Source: JBGAPI01 sp044221335 (GTDB lineage Bacteria; Pseudomonadota; Gammaproteobacteria; Xanthomonadales; Ahniellaceae). From it: DNA of 64,000 bases. This document shows, in pieces, positions 18,368 through 26,914 of the stretch (its first letter is position 1; every line of letters begins with the position of its first letter). The stretch covers positions 62,001 to 126,000 of the forward strand of contig JBGAPI010000003.1 in the NCBI GenBank assembly GCA_044221335.1, written 5' to 3'. The notes beneath the pieces are model-generated. The model was not told where the DNA came from, did not search any database, and saw nothing but the letters and a program-made list of their open reading frames with translations. Position numbers and translations under genes: made by a program.

Positions 18368-19387
18368 TCAGCGGGAATCGAGATGACGGCGGTAGCAGGC
18401 CTGGTACGCGCCCACGACCACGTCGGCGGAATAATAGTCGCTCGCGCGCCGGCGGCAGGCGGCGCGATCGATCTCGGGCAGGCGCCGGACCCGCGCCACG
18501 GCCTCGTCCACCCCGTCGAGGTGGAAGCCGTGCACGCCGTCGACGACGATCTCGGGGACCGCGCCGCGCGGCGTCGCCAACACCGGCGTGCCGCAGGCCA
18601 GCGCCTCCGCGAACACGATCCCGAACGGCTCGTCCCACTGGATCGGCACCAGCAGCGCCGCCGCCGCGCCGAGCAGCGCGTTCTTGCGGAGGTCGTCCAC
18701 CGGACCGACGTAGTCCACGCCCGGCAGCGCGAGCCGCGGCACGACCTCGTTCCGGTAGTAGTCGAGCTCCGGCCCTTCCGTCGGCGCGTTCCCGGCGACC
18801 ACGATCCGCCGCCCGGCTGCCCGCGCGATGTCGATCGCGAGATGCGGCGCCTTGATCCGGTCCAGCCGCGACAGGAACAGCAGCGGCGCGTCGGACGGCA
18901 CCGCGGGCACGAAGTCGAAACGCTCGAGTTCGACGAAGTTGGGAATCGCCGTCCAGTGGCGACTCCCGCGGCGGCCGAGTGCCGCGATGTACTCGCTGCA
19001 GCCGGTGAACGCCAAACGCTCCCCGAGCAGTCGCTGAGACCATGCGGTGGTGCGCGTCGAGGGATGACGCTGGTAGGACATCAGGAGCGGCAGGGGCGTC
19101 CCGACGAGGCCCCACAGATACGCGAGCCGGCTGAAACTGTGCAGAAGGTCCGGCTTGAACGCGTCCACAGCGCGCCGCAAGGCCAGGGCATGGCGGAGCG
19201 TGCCGGCCTGGCGCGGCCAGGGATGGAAGTCGTCGACCACGACCTCGGACTCCGGATGCGCGACGAGGCCGACCGCGTGGCCCGCAGAACGCAGTCCGGT
19301 CACCAGCGCGGCGACGATTCGTTCGATCCCCCCGTACAGTCGCGGCGGCACCGGCAGGAACGGGTCGGCGGTCACTAGAATGCGCAT
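18368..19387 (-). CDS. GT4-family glycosyltransferase
   Basis: 339-residue GT-B enzyme. Seen: ILVTADPFLPVPPRLYGGIE with the acceptor-loop GG, PLLFLSRLDRIKAPHLAIDI, VPIQWDEPFGIVFAEALACG and a C-terminal YYSADVVVGAYQACYRRHL. It resembles the group that includes WfcD/RfaG-like proteins. ATG start; divergent from a plus-strand acyltransferase with 82 bp between starts. 54 bp separate it from the downstream polymerase gene. Confidence 0.88.
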   Translation of the reverse strand: MRILVTADPFLPVPPRLYGGIERIVAALVTGLRSAGHAVGLVAHPESEVVVDDFHPWPRQAGTLRHALALRRAVDAFKPDLLHSFSRLAYLWGLVGTPLPLLMSYQRHPSTRTTAWSQRLLGERLAFTGCSEYIAALGRRGSRHWTAIPNFVELERFDFVPAVPSDAPLLFLSRLDRIKAPHLAIDIARAAGRRIVVAGNAPTEGPELDYYRNEVVPRLALPGVDYVGPVDDLRKNALLGAAAALLVPIQWDEPFGIVFAEALACGTPVLATPRGAVPEIVVDGVHGFHLDGVDEAVARVRRLPEIDRAACRRRASDYYSADVVVGAYQACYRRHLDSR

Positions 19388-19469
19388 GGACGACTCAGGG
19401 GCGCAACGGGATGGCGTGGGGATGGAGTGCGGGGATCGGCGTCGCGCCGACGGACCGGCTTCGCTCGCG

Positions 19470-20651
19470 ATGAGCGATGCGCGCAGCGAATCGCGGGTCG
19501 CCGCCCTGGACGGGCTGCGCGGCCTCTCGGCGCTCCTGATCCTGCAGCTGCACTACCTGCCGACGCTCGAGCCGCGCTGGCTGCCGGCGCCGCTGGCCGA
19601 TCTCGCCCGGACCAGCTTCATCGGTGTCGACCTGTTCTTCGCGCTGTCCGGATACCTGATCGGCACGATCGTCTTCCAGCGCGGCGACGCACCGAACTTC
19701 CTCCGGGTGTTCTACGCGCGGCGTGCGCTGCGCATCCTGCCCCTGTTCGGCCTGATGCTCGTCCTCGCCCTGCTGGGCGACCGGCTCACCCAGGATCTGC
19801 TGCCGCGCTTTCGCCCGCTGTTCCAGCCCGACCTGCCCTGGTGGTGCTACGCCAGCTTCAGCCAGAACCTCGCGCCGATCGTCCTGGCCGGCGTGCAGGT
19901 GCCGGCGCCGTGGTTCAGCACCGCGTGGTCGCTGGCCGTCGAGGAGCACTTCTATCTGGCCGCGCCGCTGCTCGCGCGCCTCGGCTCGCGACGGCTGCTG
20001 GTGCACGGCGCACTGGCGCTTCTGCTGCTGTCGCCGCTGCTGCGGCTCGGCGGCGACCTCGCAGGTGCGGGTGCGATGCATCTGTACACCGCGACGCCGT
20101 TCCGCCTCGACGGCCTCGCCGCCGGCGTGCTGGTGGCGGCGAATCAGGCCGGATTCCTCGGCGCGCCGCGGCGTTCGCCGTCGCCGGCCCTTGCGCTGGT
20201 CCTGTTCGGGGCGGCGATCCTGTGGTTCACCCTCGACAATCCGATGCGGGCCGATTCGCTGCCGTTGACCCGCTACCTGGGCTACTCGCTGATCGCGATC
20301 GCCGCGGCGCTGCTGGTGCGCTCGCTCGCGCAGACCGGAACGCGCCTCGGCGCCCTGCTGTCGTGCCGGCCGCTGCGCCTCGCGGGCACCTGGGCCTACG
20401 GCCTCTACCTGCTGCACGTGCCGGTACTGTGGCTGACCCACCTCGTCCTGCGCGGCGCGCTGCCGTCGCTGGAGACCCCGGCGGCGATCGCGACGACGGG
20501 TCTCGCCGCACTGCTGGCGGTCGCGGCCGCAGCCGCCAGCTGGTACGGACTGGAGCGCCACTGCCTGGCGCTGGCCCACCGCTTCCGCTACGAACATCCC
20601 GTCAGCCCGAAGGAACCGGAGACGGCCGAAGCAGCGGCGCGAGCGCCGTGA
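19470..20651 (+). CDS. OafA-type membrane acyltransferase (acyltransferase 3)
   Basis: 393-residue polytopic membrane acyltransferase. Seen: VAALDGLRGLSALLILQLHY with the family Arg and His, LFFALSGYLIG, RRALRILPLFGLML, and WSLAVEEHFYLAAPLL (the WSLxxEExFY motif). Probably O-acetylates the glycan on the periplasmic side. The ATG of MSDARSES was chosen because the homology begins just after it; two earlier in-frame ATGs exist. Transcribed against the operon; its 3' end overlaps the 3' end of the convergent glycosyltransferase by 50 bp. Confidence 0.9.
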   Translation: MSDARSESRVAALDGLRGLSALLILQLHYLPTLEPRWLPAPLADLARTSFIGVDLFFALSGYLIGTIVFQRGDAPNFLRVFYARRALRILPLFGLMLVLALLGDRLTQDLLPRFRPLFQPDLPWWCYASFSQNLAPIVLAGVQVPAPWFSTAWSLAVEEHFYLAAPLLARLGSRRLLVHGALALLLLSPLLRLGGDLAGAGAMHLYTATPFRLDGLAAGVLVAANQAGFLGAPRRSPSPALALVLFGAAILWFTLDNPMRADSLPLTRYLGYSLIAIAAALLVRSLAQTGTRLGALLSCRPLRLAGTWAYGLYLLHVPVLWLTHLVLRGALPSLETPAAIATTGLAALLAVAAAAASWYGLERHCLALAHRFRYEHPVSPKEPETAEAAARAP

Positions 20652-21846
20652 GCAGTTGCTCCTGCTCCACCTGCCAGCAGTAGCGGCTTCGCGCCGCCGC
20701 GAGGGCGGCGGCGCCCGCCCGCGCACAGCGCTGCCGGTCGTCGAGCAGAGCCCGGACCCGCGCCGCGGATTCCTCCGGATGGCCGAGGTCGATCAGGCAG
20801 GCTGCATCGCCCAGTTCGGCGGCCAGCCGCGCCTGCGCCGGCGTGTCGGAGAACACCACCGGGAGGCCGGCGGCGAGGTACTCGAAGATCTTGTTGGCGA
20901 GGCAGCATCGGTGGTTCTCGGTGCGGCAGTTCTCGAGGGCGAGGCCCAGCAGGTTCGGGCGCGCCGCCGCCATCATCTGGCCCGGCGGCACCGGCGGCTG
21001 GAAGACGATCCGCTCGGGCGCGATACCGGCCGTGGCCGCGCGAGCGAGATAGTCCCGGCGGAACTCGTCATCGACGCGACCGAGCAGGGTCAGCGCGAGA
21101 TCCTCCGGCAATCGCGCGAACACCGGCAGGAATTCCTCCAGGCCGCGATCGGGGCCGACCGTCTGCGAGCACCAGTAGAGGCTTCGGCGGCGTTCCTGGA
21201 ACGGCAGCACGGCGGACTCGTCGATCATCGGCACGTTGTGCAGGATCTGGAAGTCGCCGCCGTAGCGCCGCGCCAGCACCGTCGCCATTTCCTCCGAGGT
21301 GGTGATCCGATGCGTCGAACGACGCAGCACCGGCTGCAGCAGTCGTTCCAGCCGACTGCGCTCGGCCTTCGCATCGTTCGGGTAGATGCCGACATGGTCG
21401 TCCTCGACGTCGACCACCAGGTGGGCGCCGGTGATCCGCGCCAGGCGGTCGACGGCGAGCATCCCGGGGACGTTGAATCCGATCCACGCACGCGGCCGGA
21501 AGCGTCGCGCCGCCGCGACCAGCGGGCGGACCCAGCGCGCCTCGCTGTGCTCCGCGATGCCATCGGTCCGCACGCCGCAGCGCCACGCCGCGAGTGCCAG
21601 CCGCTGTTCCGCCGCGAGCACCCGGCGCCGCCATCCGTGCGGATGCGGCACCAGCGTGGCCGCCCAGGGCCGGCTCGCCAGCAGCGCCGCGTCGAGCGCG
21701 CTGACCCATTCGCTGTGCTGGATCGCGAACACCCGCACAACGTAGCCGTGGCCGGAGAGGGCGTCGGCGAACTTGACCGCGCGCGGACAGCTGGCGACGT
21801 GGCCGGAGAGCACCAGACCGACGTCGATCGACGTGCTCGCGATCAC
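20602..21846 (-). CDS. Glycosyltransferase, GT-B fold (GT4-like)
   Basis: 414-residue GT-B-like protein. Seen: VGLVLSGHVASCPRAVKFAD in the N-lobe, LVVDVEDDHVGIYPNDAKA, STHRITTSEEMATVLARRYG, and in the C-lobe ANKIFEYLAAGLPVVFSDTP, the normal donor-site block of group-1 glycosyltransferases. The GTG start overlaps the upstream stop as GTGA. The 3' end overlaps the convergent acyltransferase gene. Substrates unknown. Confidence 0.8.
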   Translation of the reverse strand: MIASTSIDVGLVLSGHVASCPRAVKFADALSGHGYVVRVFAIQHSEWVSALDAALLASRPWAATLVPHPHGWRRRVLAAEQRLALAAWRCGVRTDGIAEHSEARWVRPLVAAARRFRPRAWIGFNVPGMLAVDRLARITGAHLVVDVEDDHVGIYPNDAKAERSRLERLLQPVLRRSTHRITTSEEMATVLARRYGGDFQILHNVPMIDESAVLPFQERRRSLYWCSQTVGPDRGLEEFLPVFARLPEDLALTLLGRVDDEFRRDYLARAATAGIAPERIVFQPPVPPGQMMAAARPNLLGLALENCRTENHRCCLANKIFEYLAAGLPVVFSDTPAQARLAAELGDAACLIDLGHPEESAARVRALLDDRQRCARAGAAALAAARSRYCWQVEQEQLLTALAPLLRPSPVPSG

Positions 21847-22811
21847 CCTCCCGCTCCCGACGTCGCGGCGCCACGCCAGCGCTCCCACGCGGCGAGGTCG
21901 AAGTTCTCGTGGCCGCGCTGCGCGTCGGGCAGCGTCCCCGCATGCACGGACGCGAGCAGCAGCGGCAGCAGCGCGAGGAAGTCCGCGCCCTTGCGGGTCG
22001 GATGCAGCGTCCAGCAGCCGTCGTCGGCCAGCACCAGTCGACGACGGCCGCGCGGCCCCAGGCGCCGGAACATCAGTTGCTCCGGCGACATCGGGTAGCC
22101 GCGCGACAGCCAGCGGCGCACGGTCAGCTCCAGATGCAGGCGACCCTGCACCCAGGGCAGTTCGGCCGCCATCCGCTCGCTGTCGATCAGGAGGCAGCGG
22201 GTCGAGAACCAGTCGTCGAGCCAGCCGTCGGCGACGCGTCGCGCCGGGCGACCCTGCTCGCGCGAATAGTTCCCGGCGTCGTCGCTCCAGGGCGGCGCCG
22301 GACGCGGACTGGCCGCGACAGCCTCGGGATGGCGCTCGAGCGCCGCAAGCGCCGCGGCAATCCACCGCGTTCCGACGGCCTGGTGCAACAACAGGTCGGC
22401 GTCGAAGTGCACGACATGGCGCGCGTTCGCGTAGTGGAAGCCCGCGAGGTAGCCCATCACCGCGGTGCCTCCGTAGTCGTGCGTCGCGCGCATCGACGGC
22501 CGCAGGTAGCGCGCGGCGAGCTCGGCGAATTCCGCCGCGCCGGGACGCAGCACCAGGTGGCGATCGATCAGCCCCCCGGCCTGCCAGTCGCGCACCAGCG
22601 CCGCCATGCGCTCGACCCGCTCGCCGTAGGCCGGTTCGGGAAAACGGCGTTCGGGATCGACCAGCGGAGTCGCCTGCGGCCGGCAGGCATCCATCACCAC
22701 GAACACCGAGTCGACCTGGTCGCGCTGGGCGGCGATCAGCGCCGGTACCGTTGCGGCGGCATAGTCGACGTCGCCGGCGGACACGTTGATCTGGAGGCAG
22801 ATGCCGCTCAC
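21843..22811 (-). CDS. Unassigned protein with GT-A-like DxD motif
   Basis: 322-residue cytoplasmic protein not matched to a named family. Features that suggest a nucleotide-sugar transferase: an N-terminal beta-alpha start (ICLQINVSAGDVDYAAATVP, then VDSVFVVMDAC), and a DxD-type motif in ARHVVHFDADLLLHQ followed by a region that would hold an acceptor site. It sits between two glycosyltransferase genes with 4-base overlaps on both sides and has a GTG start. A glycosyltransferase role is inferred from context and the DxD motif. Confidence 0.55.
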   Translation of the reverse strand: MSGICLQINVSAGDVDYAAATVPALIAAQRDQVDSVFVVMDACRPQATPLVDPERRFPEPAYGERVERMAALVRDWQAGGLIDRHLVLRPGAAEFAELAARYLRPSMRATHDYGGTAVMGYLAGFHYANARHVVHFDADLLLHQAVGTRWIAAALAALERHPEAVAASPRPAPPWSDDAGNYSREQGRPARRVADGWLDDWFSTRCLLIDSERMAAELPWVQGRLHLELTVRRWLSRGYPMSPEQLMFRRLGPRGRRRLVLADDGCWTLHPTRKGADFLALLPLLLASVHAGTLPDAQRGHENFDLAAWERWRGAATSGAGG

Positions 22812-24055
22812 GCCGCGCGCTCCAGCTCTGGCCGCAGGGCATCGACCAGCGCGCGGCGGAAATCCGGCCATTGCCAGGCGGCCGCCGCGGCCTGCGCCGC
22901 GGCCCGCAGTTCCGGCAGGCGCGGCCGTTGCCCGTCGAGCCAGCGGATCGCCTCCGCCAGCGCGACCGCGTCGGCAGCGGCGACGACGCGGCCGTCGACG
23001 CCGTCGCGGAGCAGCATCGACGCGCCGGTCGCGGTCGTGGTCAGCACCGGAGTGCCGACCGCGAGCGCCTCGGCGACGACCATGCCGAAGGAATCCGACA
23101 GGCTCGGCAGCACCAGCCCGTGGGCGCGCCGCATCGCCGCGTACAGCGTCGCGCGGTCGACCGGCCCGTGCACGCTGCCGAGCCGCTCGACCCGGCGCCG
23201 CCAGGCCGCCGGCAGCTGGAACGAGCCGTAGACGTCGACCGTCACCTGCCCCGCCGGCAGCCCCTCCAGCGCCTCGACCAGATAGTGCGCGCCCTTGCGG
23301 ATGCCGAAGGTCCCGGCCCAGACCAGGCGCAGCGGACCGCCATCGCGTTCGTCGGCGTAGGGCAGCGCCGTCACCGGCGGGGCGCCGAGAGGCACGACGC
23401 GCATCTTGCGGGTGTCGAGGCCCGCGGCGGCGTAGCTGTCGACGACGTGGCGCGAGTAGCAGAGCGCGACATCGGCCAGTGCGAATTCGTCGCGACGGCG
23501 CGCGGTGCGCTCGTCGCGCCGCGCTTCGGTATGGTCGTGCCAGGCCCCGCGCAGTTCGGGAAAGCGCTGAAGCTCGCGGCGCTGCAGCGCGTCGACGAAG
23601 TCGTGTTCGGCGCTCGGGATCTCGTACAGCCGCGGAACACCGAGCGCGACGGCGCGCCGGAACAGCGCGAGGCAGCCGTACTCGTAGCCGTAGGCGGCCG
23701 TGCCTTCCGGCAGCCGCTGCGCGCTCCAGCGGTCGAAGTCGCGGGTCGCCCAGTCCCAGACGCGATCGGTCCAGACCCCGCTCGGGTCGACCCGACCGAC
23801 CAGGAGGCGCAGGACTTCCCCGACGCGATGGCGTTCCATCCGCGCGGCTCCGGGGCCGCCCAGCCGGCGGCGCCGGAGCAGCGCCTCGATGCGGCGCCCG
23901 GGCGCGCCGAGGCGCCGTGCGGCGCGCAAGGACCAGTCGTCGTCGCGCACCACGAGCCCGGCGCAGAAGCGCTCCAGGAGGGCCGCCTCGTCCAGGGCGA
24001 CGAGCACCTGCTCGACGAACGGCGGAATCGCCATGTGCGCGACCACGACCTTCAT
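22808..24055 (-). CDS. GT4-family glycosyltransferase
   Basis: 415-residue GT-B enzyme. Seen: MKVVVAHMAIPPFVEQVLVA at the start, YEYGCLALFRRAVALGVPRL, LVWAGTFGIRKGAHYLVEAL opening the C-lobe, and SDSFGMVVAEALAVGTPVL at the donor site. ATG start overlaps the preceding GT2 stop as ATGA. The C-terminal lobe is standard; the N-terminal lobe is longer than average. Donor unknown. Confidence 0.87.
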   Translation of the reverse strand: MKVVVAHMAIPPFVEQVLVALDEAALLERFCAGLVVRDDDWSLRAARRLGAPGRRIEALLRRRRLGGPGAARMERHRVGEVLRLLVGRVDPSGVWTDRVWDWATRDFDRWSAQRLPEGTAAYGYEYGCLALFRRAVALGVPRLYEIPSAEHDFVDALQRRELQRFPELRGAWHDHTEARRDERTARRRDEFALADVALCYSRHVVDSYAAAGLDTRKMRVVPLGAPPVTALPYADERDGGPLRLVWAGTFGIRKGAHYLVEALEGLPAGQVTVDVYGSFQLPAAWRRRVERLGSVHGPVDRATLYAAMRRAHGLVLPSLSDSFGMVVAEALAVGTPVLTTTATGASMLLRDGVDGRVVAAADAVALAEAIRWLDGQRPRLPELRAAAQAAAAAWQWPDFRRALVDALRPELERAA

Positions 24056-24993
24056 GCGCCTGCCCGCCAGCGCTGCATTCGCCGCGCCCAGCGCCAGCCG
24101 GCGACGCGCGCGACCGTGCGGTAGAGCAGTCCGCCCTCGGGCGGCAGTCGCGCCGGATGCAGCGCGAAGGCATGGCGTTCGGCGCGATCGGCCAGCGCCA
24201 TCGAATGCGGCGGAACGCCCTGCGCGAAGCGCTGCCAGCACAGCGACAGCCCGCGGCGCACGCCGTCGTCGTCGAGCAGCGCGCGGACGGCGTTCTCCGT
24301 GCGCTCCAGCGCCGCGTAGCCCGAGGCCATCGCCACCGGGTCCTTGCGGCCCGACAGGCTGCCGTCGATGTTGGAACGGTAGTAGCAGCGGGCGGCGGGA
24401 ACCTCGACGAGGTCCGTCGCGTGCGCGATCAGGCGCGCGAAGAATTCCAGGTCGTCGAGCAGGCTCAGCGACTCGTCCCAGCCGCCGGCGCGGTCGAGCA
24501 GCGCGCGCGGGATCAGCCAGCGCGCCGGGAACAGCATGCCGGCGCCGGTGCGCCATTCCCGGGCCAACCAGGACCGCGGCTCGAATCGGGTCGGCGTGCC
24601 GGGCGCGGGCCACTCGACCTCGTCGGTCTCGCGGCGGAAGCGGGCCCAGTCGGCACAGGCGAGGCGATCGTCGCGCCCGTCGAGCGCGGCGACCTGGGCC
24701 GCCAGCTTGCCCGGCGCCAGCAGGTCGTCGGCATCGAGGAACTGCACGGCGGCGCCGCGGCTCGCGGCAAGGCCGGTGTTGCGCGATGCGGCCGCGCCGC
24801 GCGGCTCCGGCGTCAGAAGACGCACCGGGGCGCGCTCCGTCCATGCGGCGACGCGATCGCGACTGTCGTCGCTGGAACCGTCGTCGACCACGACGACGTC
24901 GAGCTCGACGCCCTGCTGTCCGACGACACTGTCGAGCGTCTGGTCGATCCAGGCGCCGGCGTTGAAGCAGGGGATGACGACCGAGACCCGCAT
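24052..24993 (-). CDS. GT2-family glycosyltransferase
   Basis: 313-residue GT-A enzyme. Seen: VSVVIPCFNAGAWIDQTLDS, VVVDDGSSDDSRDRV, GAAASRNTGLAASRG, and the DxD-type site VQFLDADDLLAPGKLAAQ; WDESLSLLDDLEFFARLI provides the usual catalytic-base region. The start ATG overlaps the stop of the upstream gene. No transmembrane anchor is seen. Confidence 0.9.
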   Translation of the reverse strand: MRVSVVIPCFNAGAWIDQTLDSVVGQQGVELDVVVVDDGSSDDSRDRVAAWTERAPVRLLTPEPRGAAASRNTGLAASRGAAVQFLDADDLLAPGKLAAQVAALDGRDDRLACADWARFRRETDEVEWPAPGTPTRFEPRSWLAREWRTGAGMLFPARWLIPRALLDRAGGWDESLSLLDDLEFFARLIAHATDLVEVPAARCYYRSNIDGSLSGRKDPVAMASGYAALERTENAVRALLDDDGVRRGLSLCWQRFAQGVPPHSMALADRAERHAFALHPARLPPEGGLLYRTVARVAGWRWARRMQRWRAGA

Positions 24994-25949
24994 CAGCGAT
25001 CGCCGAGCTGCGCGCGCCAGGCCTGGCGGACCAGGGCGGTGCGCGACTCGGCGACGTAGTGGTGCATCACCGCAGCCGGTGCGGCGATCTCGGCGGCGTC
25101 CGGCAGCACCCGGTAGTCGCTCGCATCGAGCTGGCGACCGCCGTCGGCGGCGAGCAGCATCGCGACCAGGGCCTGCTCGGCGTAGTAGTGGGTGCCGGCG
25201 TCGGCGATCATCGCGGCGAGCCAGCGCTCGATCCGCGACCAGTCGATCGCCTCGGAACGGAGCCCGGTCACGCCGCTGTTGACCTGCGCCGGCAGGGTGG
25301 CGCCGGCGAGCCGTTCGAGCAGGGCGCGCGGGTAGCCGTAGTTCTCGGCGACGTCGACCATCGCGAGCGGCGCATCCGGCGCCTCCAGCCACTCGAGCAG
25401 CTGCTCAGGGTGGCGCTGGAACAGCATGTCGGAGTCGAGCAGCAGCTGCCAGCCGTGGCGGCCGAGGTGCGGGTCGGTCAGCTTGCGGAAATTGACGAGG
25501 CCATGCCACATCCGATGCACGTTCGGGAACTGCCGGAGCGGCAGCTCGCGCTCGAGCCGCGCGCGGGCGTCGGTCTTCCAGTCGACGGCGAGGCCGGGCG
25601 CGACCCGCGCGAGCAGCGCGACATGGTCGGCGCGCAGGCTGCCGTCGTCGATCAGCGTCACCGAGTAGTGCCTTCCGGTGCGGCGTTGCAGGCTGTGCAG
25701 GCAGAACGCGGTCTGGTCCCAGAACTGCGCTCCGGTGAGGAAATACAGCGGCACCGCCGCGGTCGGCGCGGAGATCGGCGCGCCGGGCCGGAGGGCGGCA
25801 GCGGCGCGCCGCATCTCGCGGCGACACGCGGCCGTCCGCCAGTACTCGCCGAGCCCCCCCTCCGCCTGGATCTTCTGCCAGCGCGCGCGCGGCGAATGCC
25901 ATGCCCAGTAGGCCAGCCGGCCGAGACCGGCGCGACGCAGGAGGCTCAT
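24993..25949 (-). CDS. Glycosyltransferase-like protein with DSD motif (GT8-like)
   Basis: 318-residue protein with the look of a GT-A family 8-like enzyme. Seen: PLYFLTGAQFWDQTAFCLHS, YSVTLIDDGSL, the metal-binding type motif WQLLLDSDMLFQRHPEQLL, and a later VNSGVTGLRSEAIDW. It overlaps the next GT2 gene start by one base. Assignment to a specific family is tentative. Confidence 0.7.
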   Translation of the reverse strand: MSLLRRAGLGRLAYWAWHSPRARWQKIQAEGGLGEYWRTAACRREMRRAAAALRPGAPISAPTAAVPLYFLTGAQFWDQTAFCLHSLQRRTGRHYSVTLIDDGSLRADHVALLARVAPGLAVDWKTDARARLERELPLRQFPNVHRMWHGLVNFRKLTDPHLGRHGWQLLLDSDMLFQRHPEQLLEWLEAPDAPLAMVDVAENYGYPRALLERLAGATLPAQVNSGVTGLRSEAIDWSRIERWLAAMIADAGTHYYAEQALVAMLLAADGGRQLDASDYRVLPDAAEIAAPAAVMHHYVAESRTALVRQAWRAQLGDR

Positions 25950-26914
25950 GGCCGTTCGGGCTCCACCTGCACCACCACTGCCCGTCCCGCGAACTGGCCG
26001 CAGGCGCCTCGCCAGCGGATCCGGGCGGCCGGCGAACGCCACGCGCGGTAGCGCCACCAGGCGCGCCAGCAGCGCAGCCGCGCGCCGAGCGGACTGATCC
26101 CGGACCAGGGCGAGACGCCGTGCAGGCGCAGCAGGGTCAGCCAGCTCGCCTGGATGCCCTCGTTCAGTCGGGCGAGGTAGTCCGGAGCGATGCGACCGGG
26201 CGGGATCAGGTGCAGCAGTCGCAGCACCGGCAGGTAGGACACCGCCCAGCCGGCGCGGAAATTCACCATCACGATGTCGTTGTCGCCGGCCGAGGACAGC
26301 GCCTGGCCGGCACGATCGGTCAGCTGCTGGCGACCCCGCGCGGCGCGGCGGTCGAGCCAGGCCTGCGCGCACTCGCGGCGCAGCACCATGCCGGCGCCGA
26401 CCGGCGCGCACGGCGGATACGACAAGGGCTGCTGCGGGCGCGCCTCGATCCGACGGTCGCCGAGCTCGCGCAGGGCGAGCAGCGGCAGGAACTCGCTCAT
26501 CCAGGGTTCCGGGGGGCGCTCGTACTCGGCGACCACCGGTCCTCCGGTCAGGCCGACCCTGGGATGGGAATCGAGCTCGGAGAGCGCCGCCGCGAGATAG
26601 CCCGGCGCCAGCACGTTGTCGTCGTCGACCAGCACGAACGTTGTTCCGAGTGCCGCGCGAAAGCCCGCGGCACGGGCATTCGACAGGCCGAGTTCCGGCT
26701 CCGCGACGATCCGGGTGCGCGCCGCCAGCGCGGGCCAGTCCGCCACGAGAGCGGGGGACAGCGCGGTGGCCGAGCCGTTGTCGACGATCAGCAGCTCCCA
26801 CTCGGCATCGAGCTGCTGTGCCGCGAGCGCTGCCAGCGTGCGCGCGAGACGGCCGCCGTGCGGGTTGTGGGCGCAGACGATGACGCTGAGTCGCGGCACG
26901 ACGGGAACGCTCAT
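25946..26914 (-). CDS. GT2-family glycosyltransferase
   Basis: 322-residue GT-A enzyme. Seen: RLSVIVCAHNPHGGRLARTL, LLIVDNGSATALS, GLSNARAAGFRAA, and the donor site FVLVDDDNVLAPGYL (DDD in place of DxD); PVGAGMVLRRECAQAW and SAGDNDIVMVN match the acceptor side of family 2 enzymes. ATG overlaps the SGNH-like gene stop as ATGA. Confidence 0.87.
   Translation of the reverse strand: MSVPVVPRLSVIVCAHNPHGGRLARTLAALAAQQLDAEWELLIVDNGSATALSPALVADWPALAARTRIVAEPELGLSNARAAGFRAALGTTFVLVDDDNVLAPGYLAAALSELDSHPRVGLTGGPVVAEYERPPEPWMSEFLPLLALRELGDRRIEARPQQPLSYPPCAPVGAGMVLRRECAQAWLDRRAARGRQQLTDRAGQALSSAGDNDIVMVNFRAGWAVSYLPVLRLLHLIPPGRIAPDYLARLNEGIQASWLTLLRLHGVSPWSGISPLGARLRCWRAWWRYRAWRSPAARIRWRGACGQFAGRAVVVQVEPERP

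Noticed and set aside
18388..18399. Second ops-like sequence GGCGGTAGCAGG on the plus strand
   Set aside because: It matches the core only partly, lies antisense inside a glycosyltransferase gene about 1 kb before the plus-strand acyltransferase, and is not in a leader.
16715..19378. Long plus-strand open frame of 887 codons across the polymerase and glycosyltransferase genes
   Set aside because: It is antisense to clear GT4 and Wzy-type genes on the minus strand, its product is low-complexity Arg/Glu/Gln/His-rich, and it shows no domain. GC-rich codon use produces such frames.
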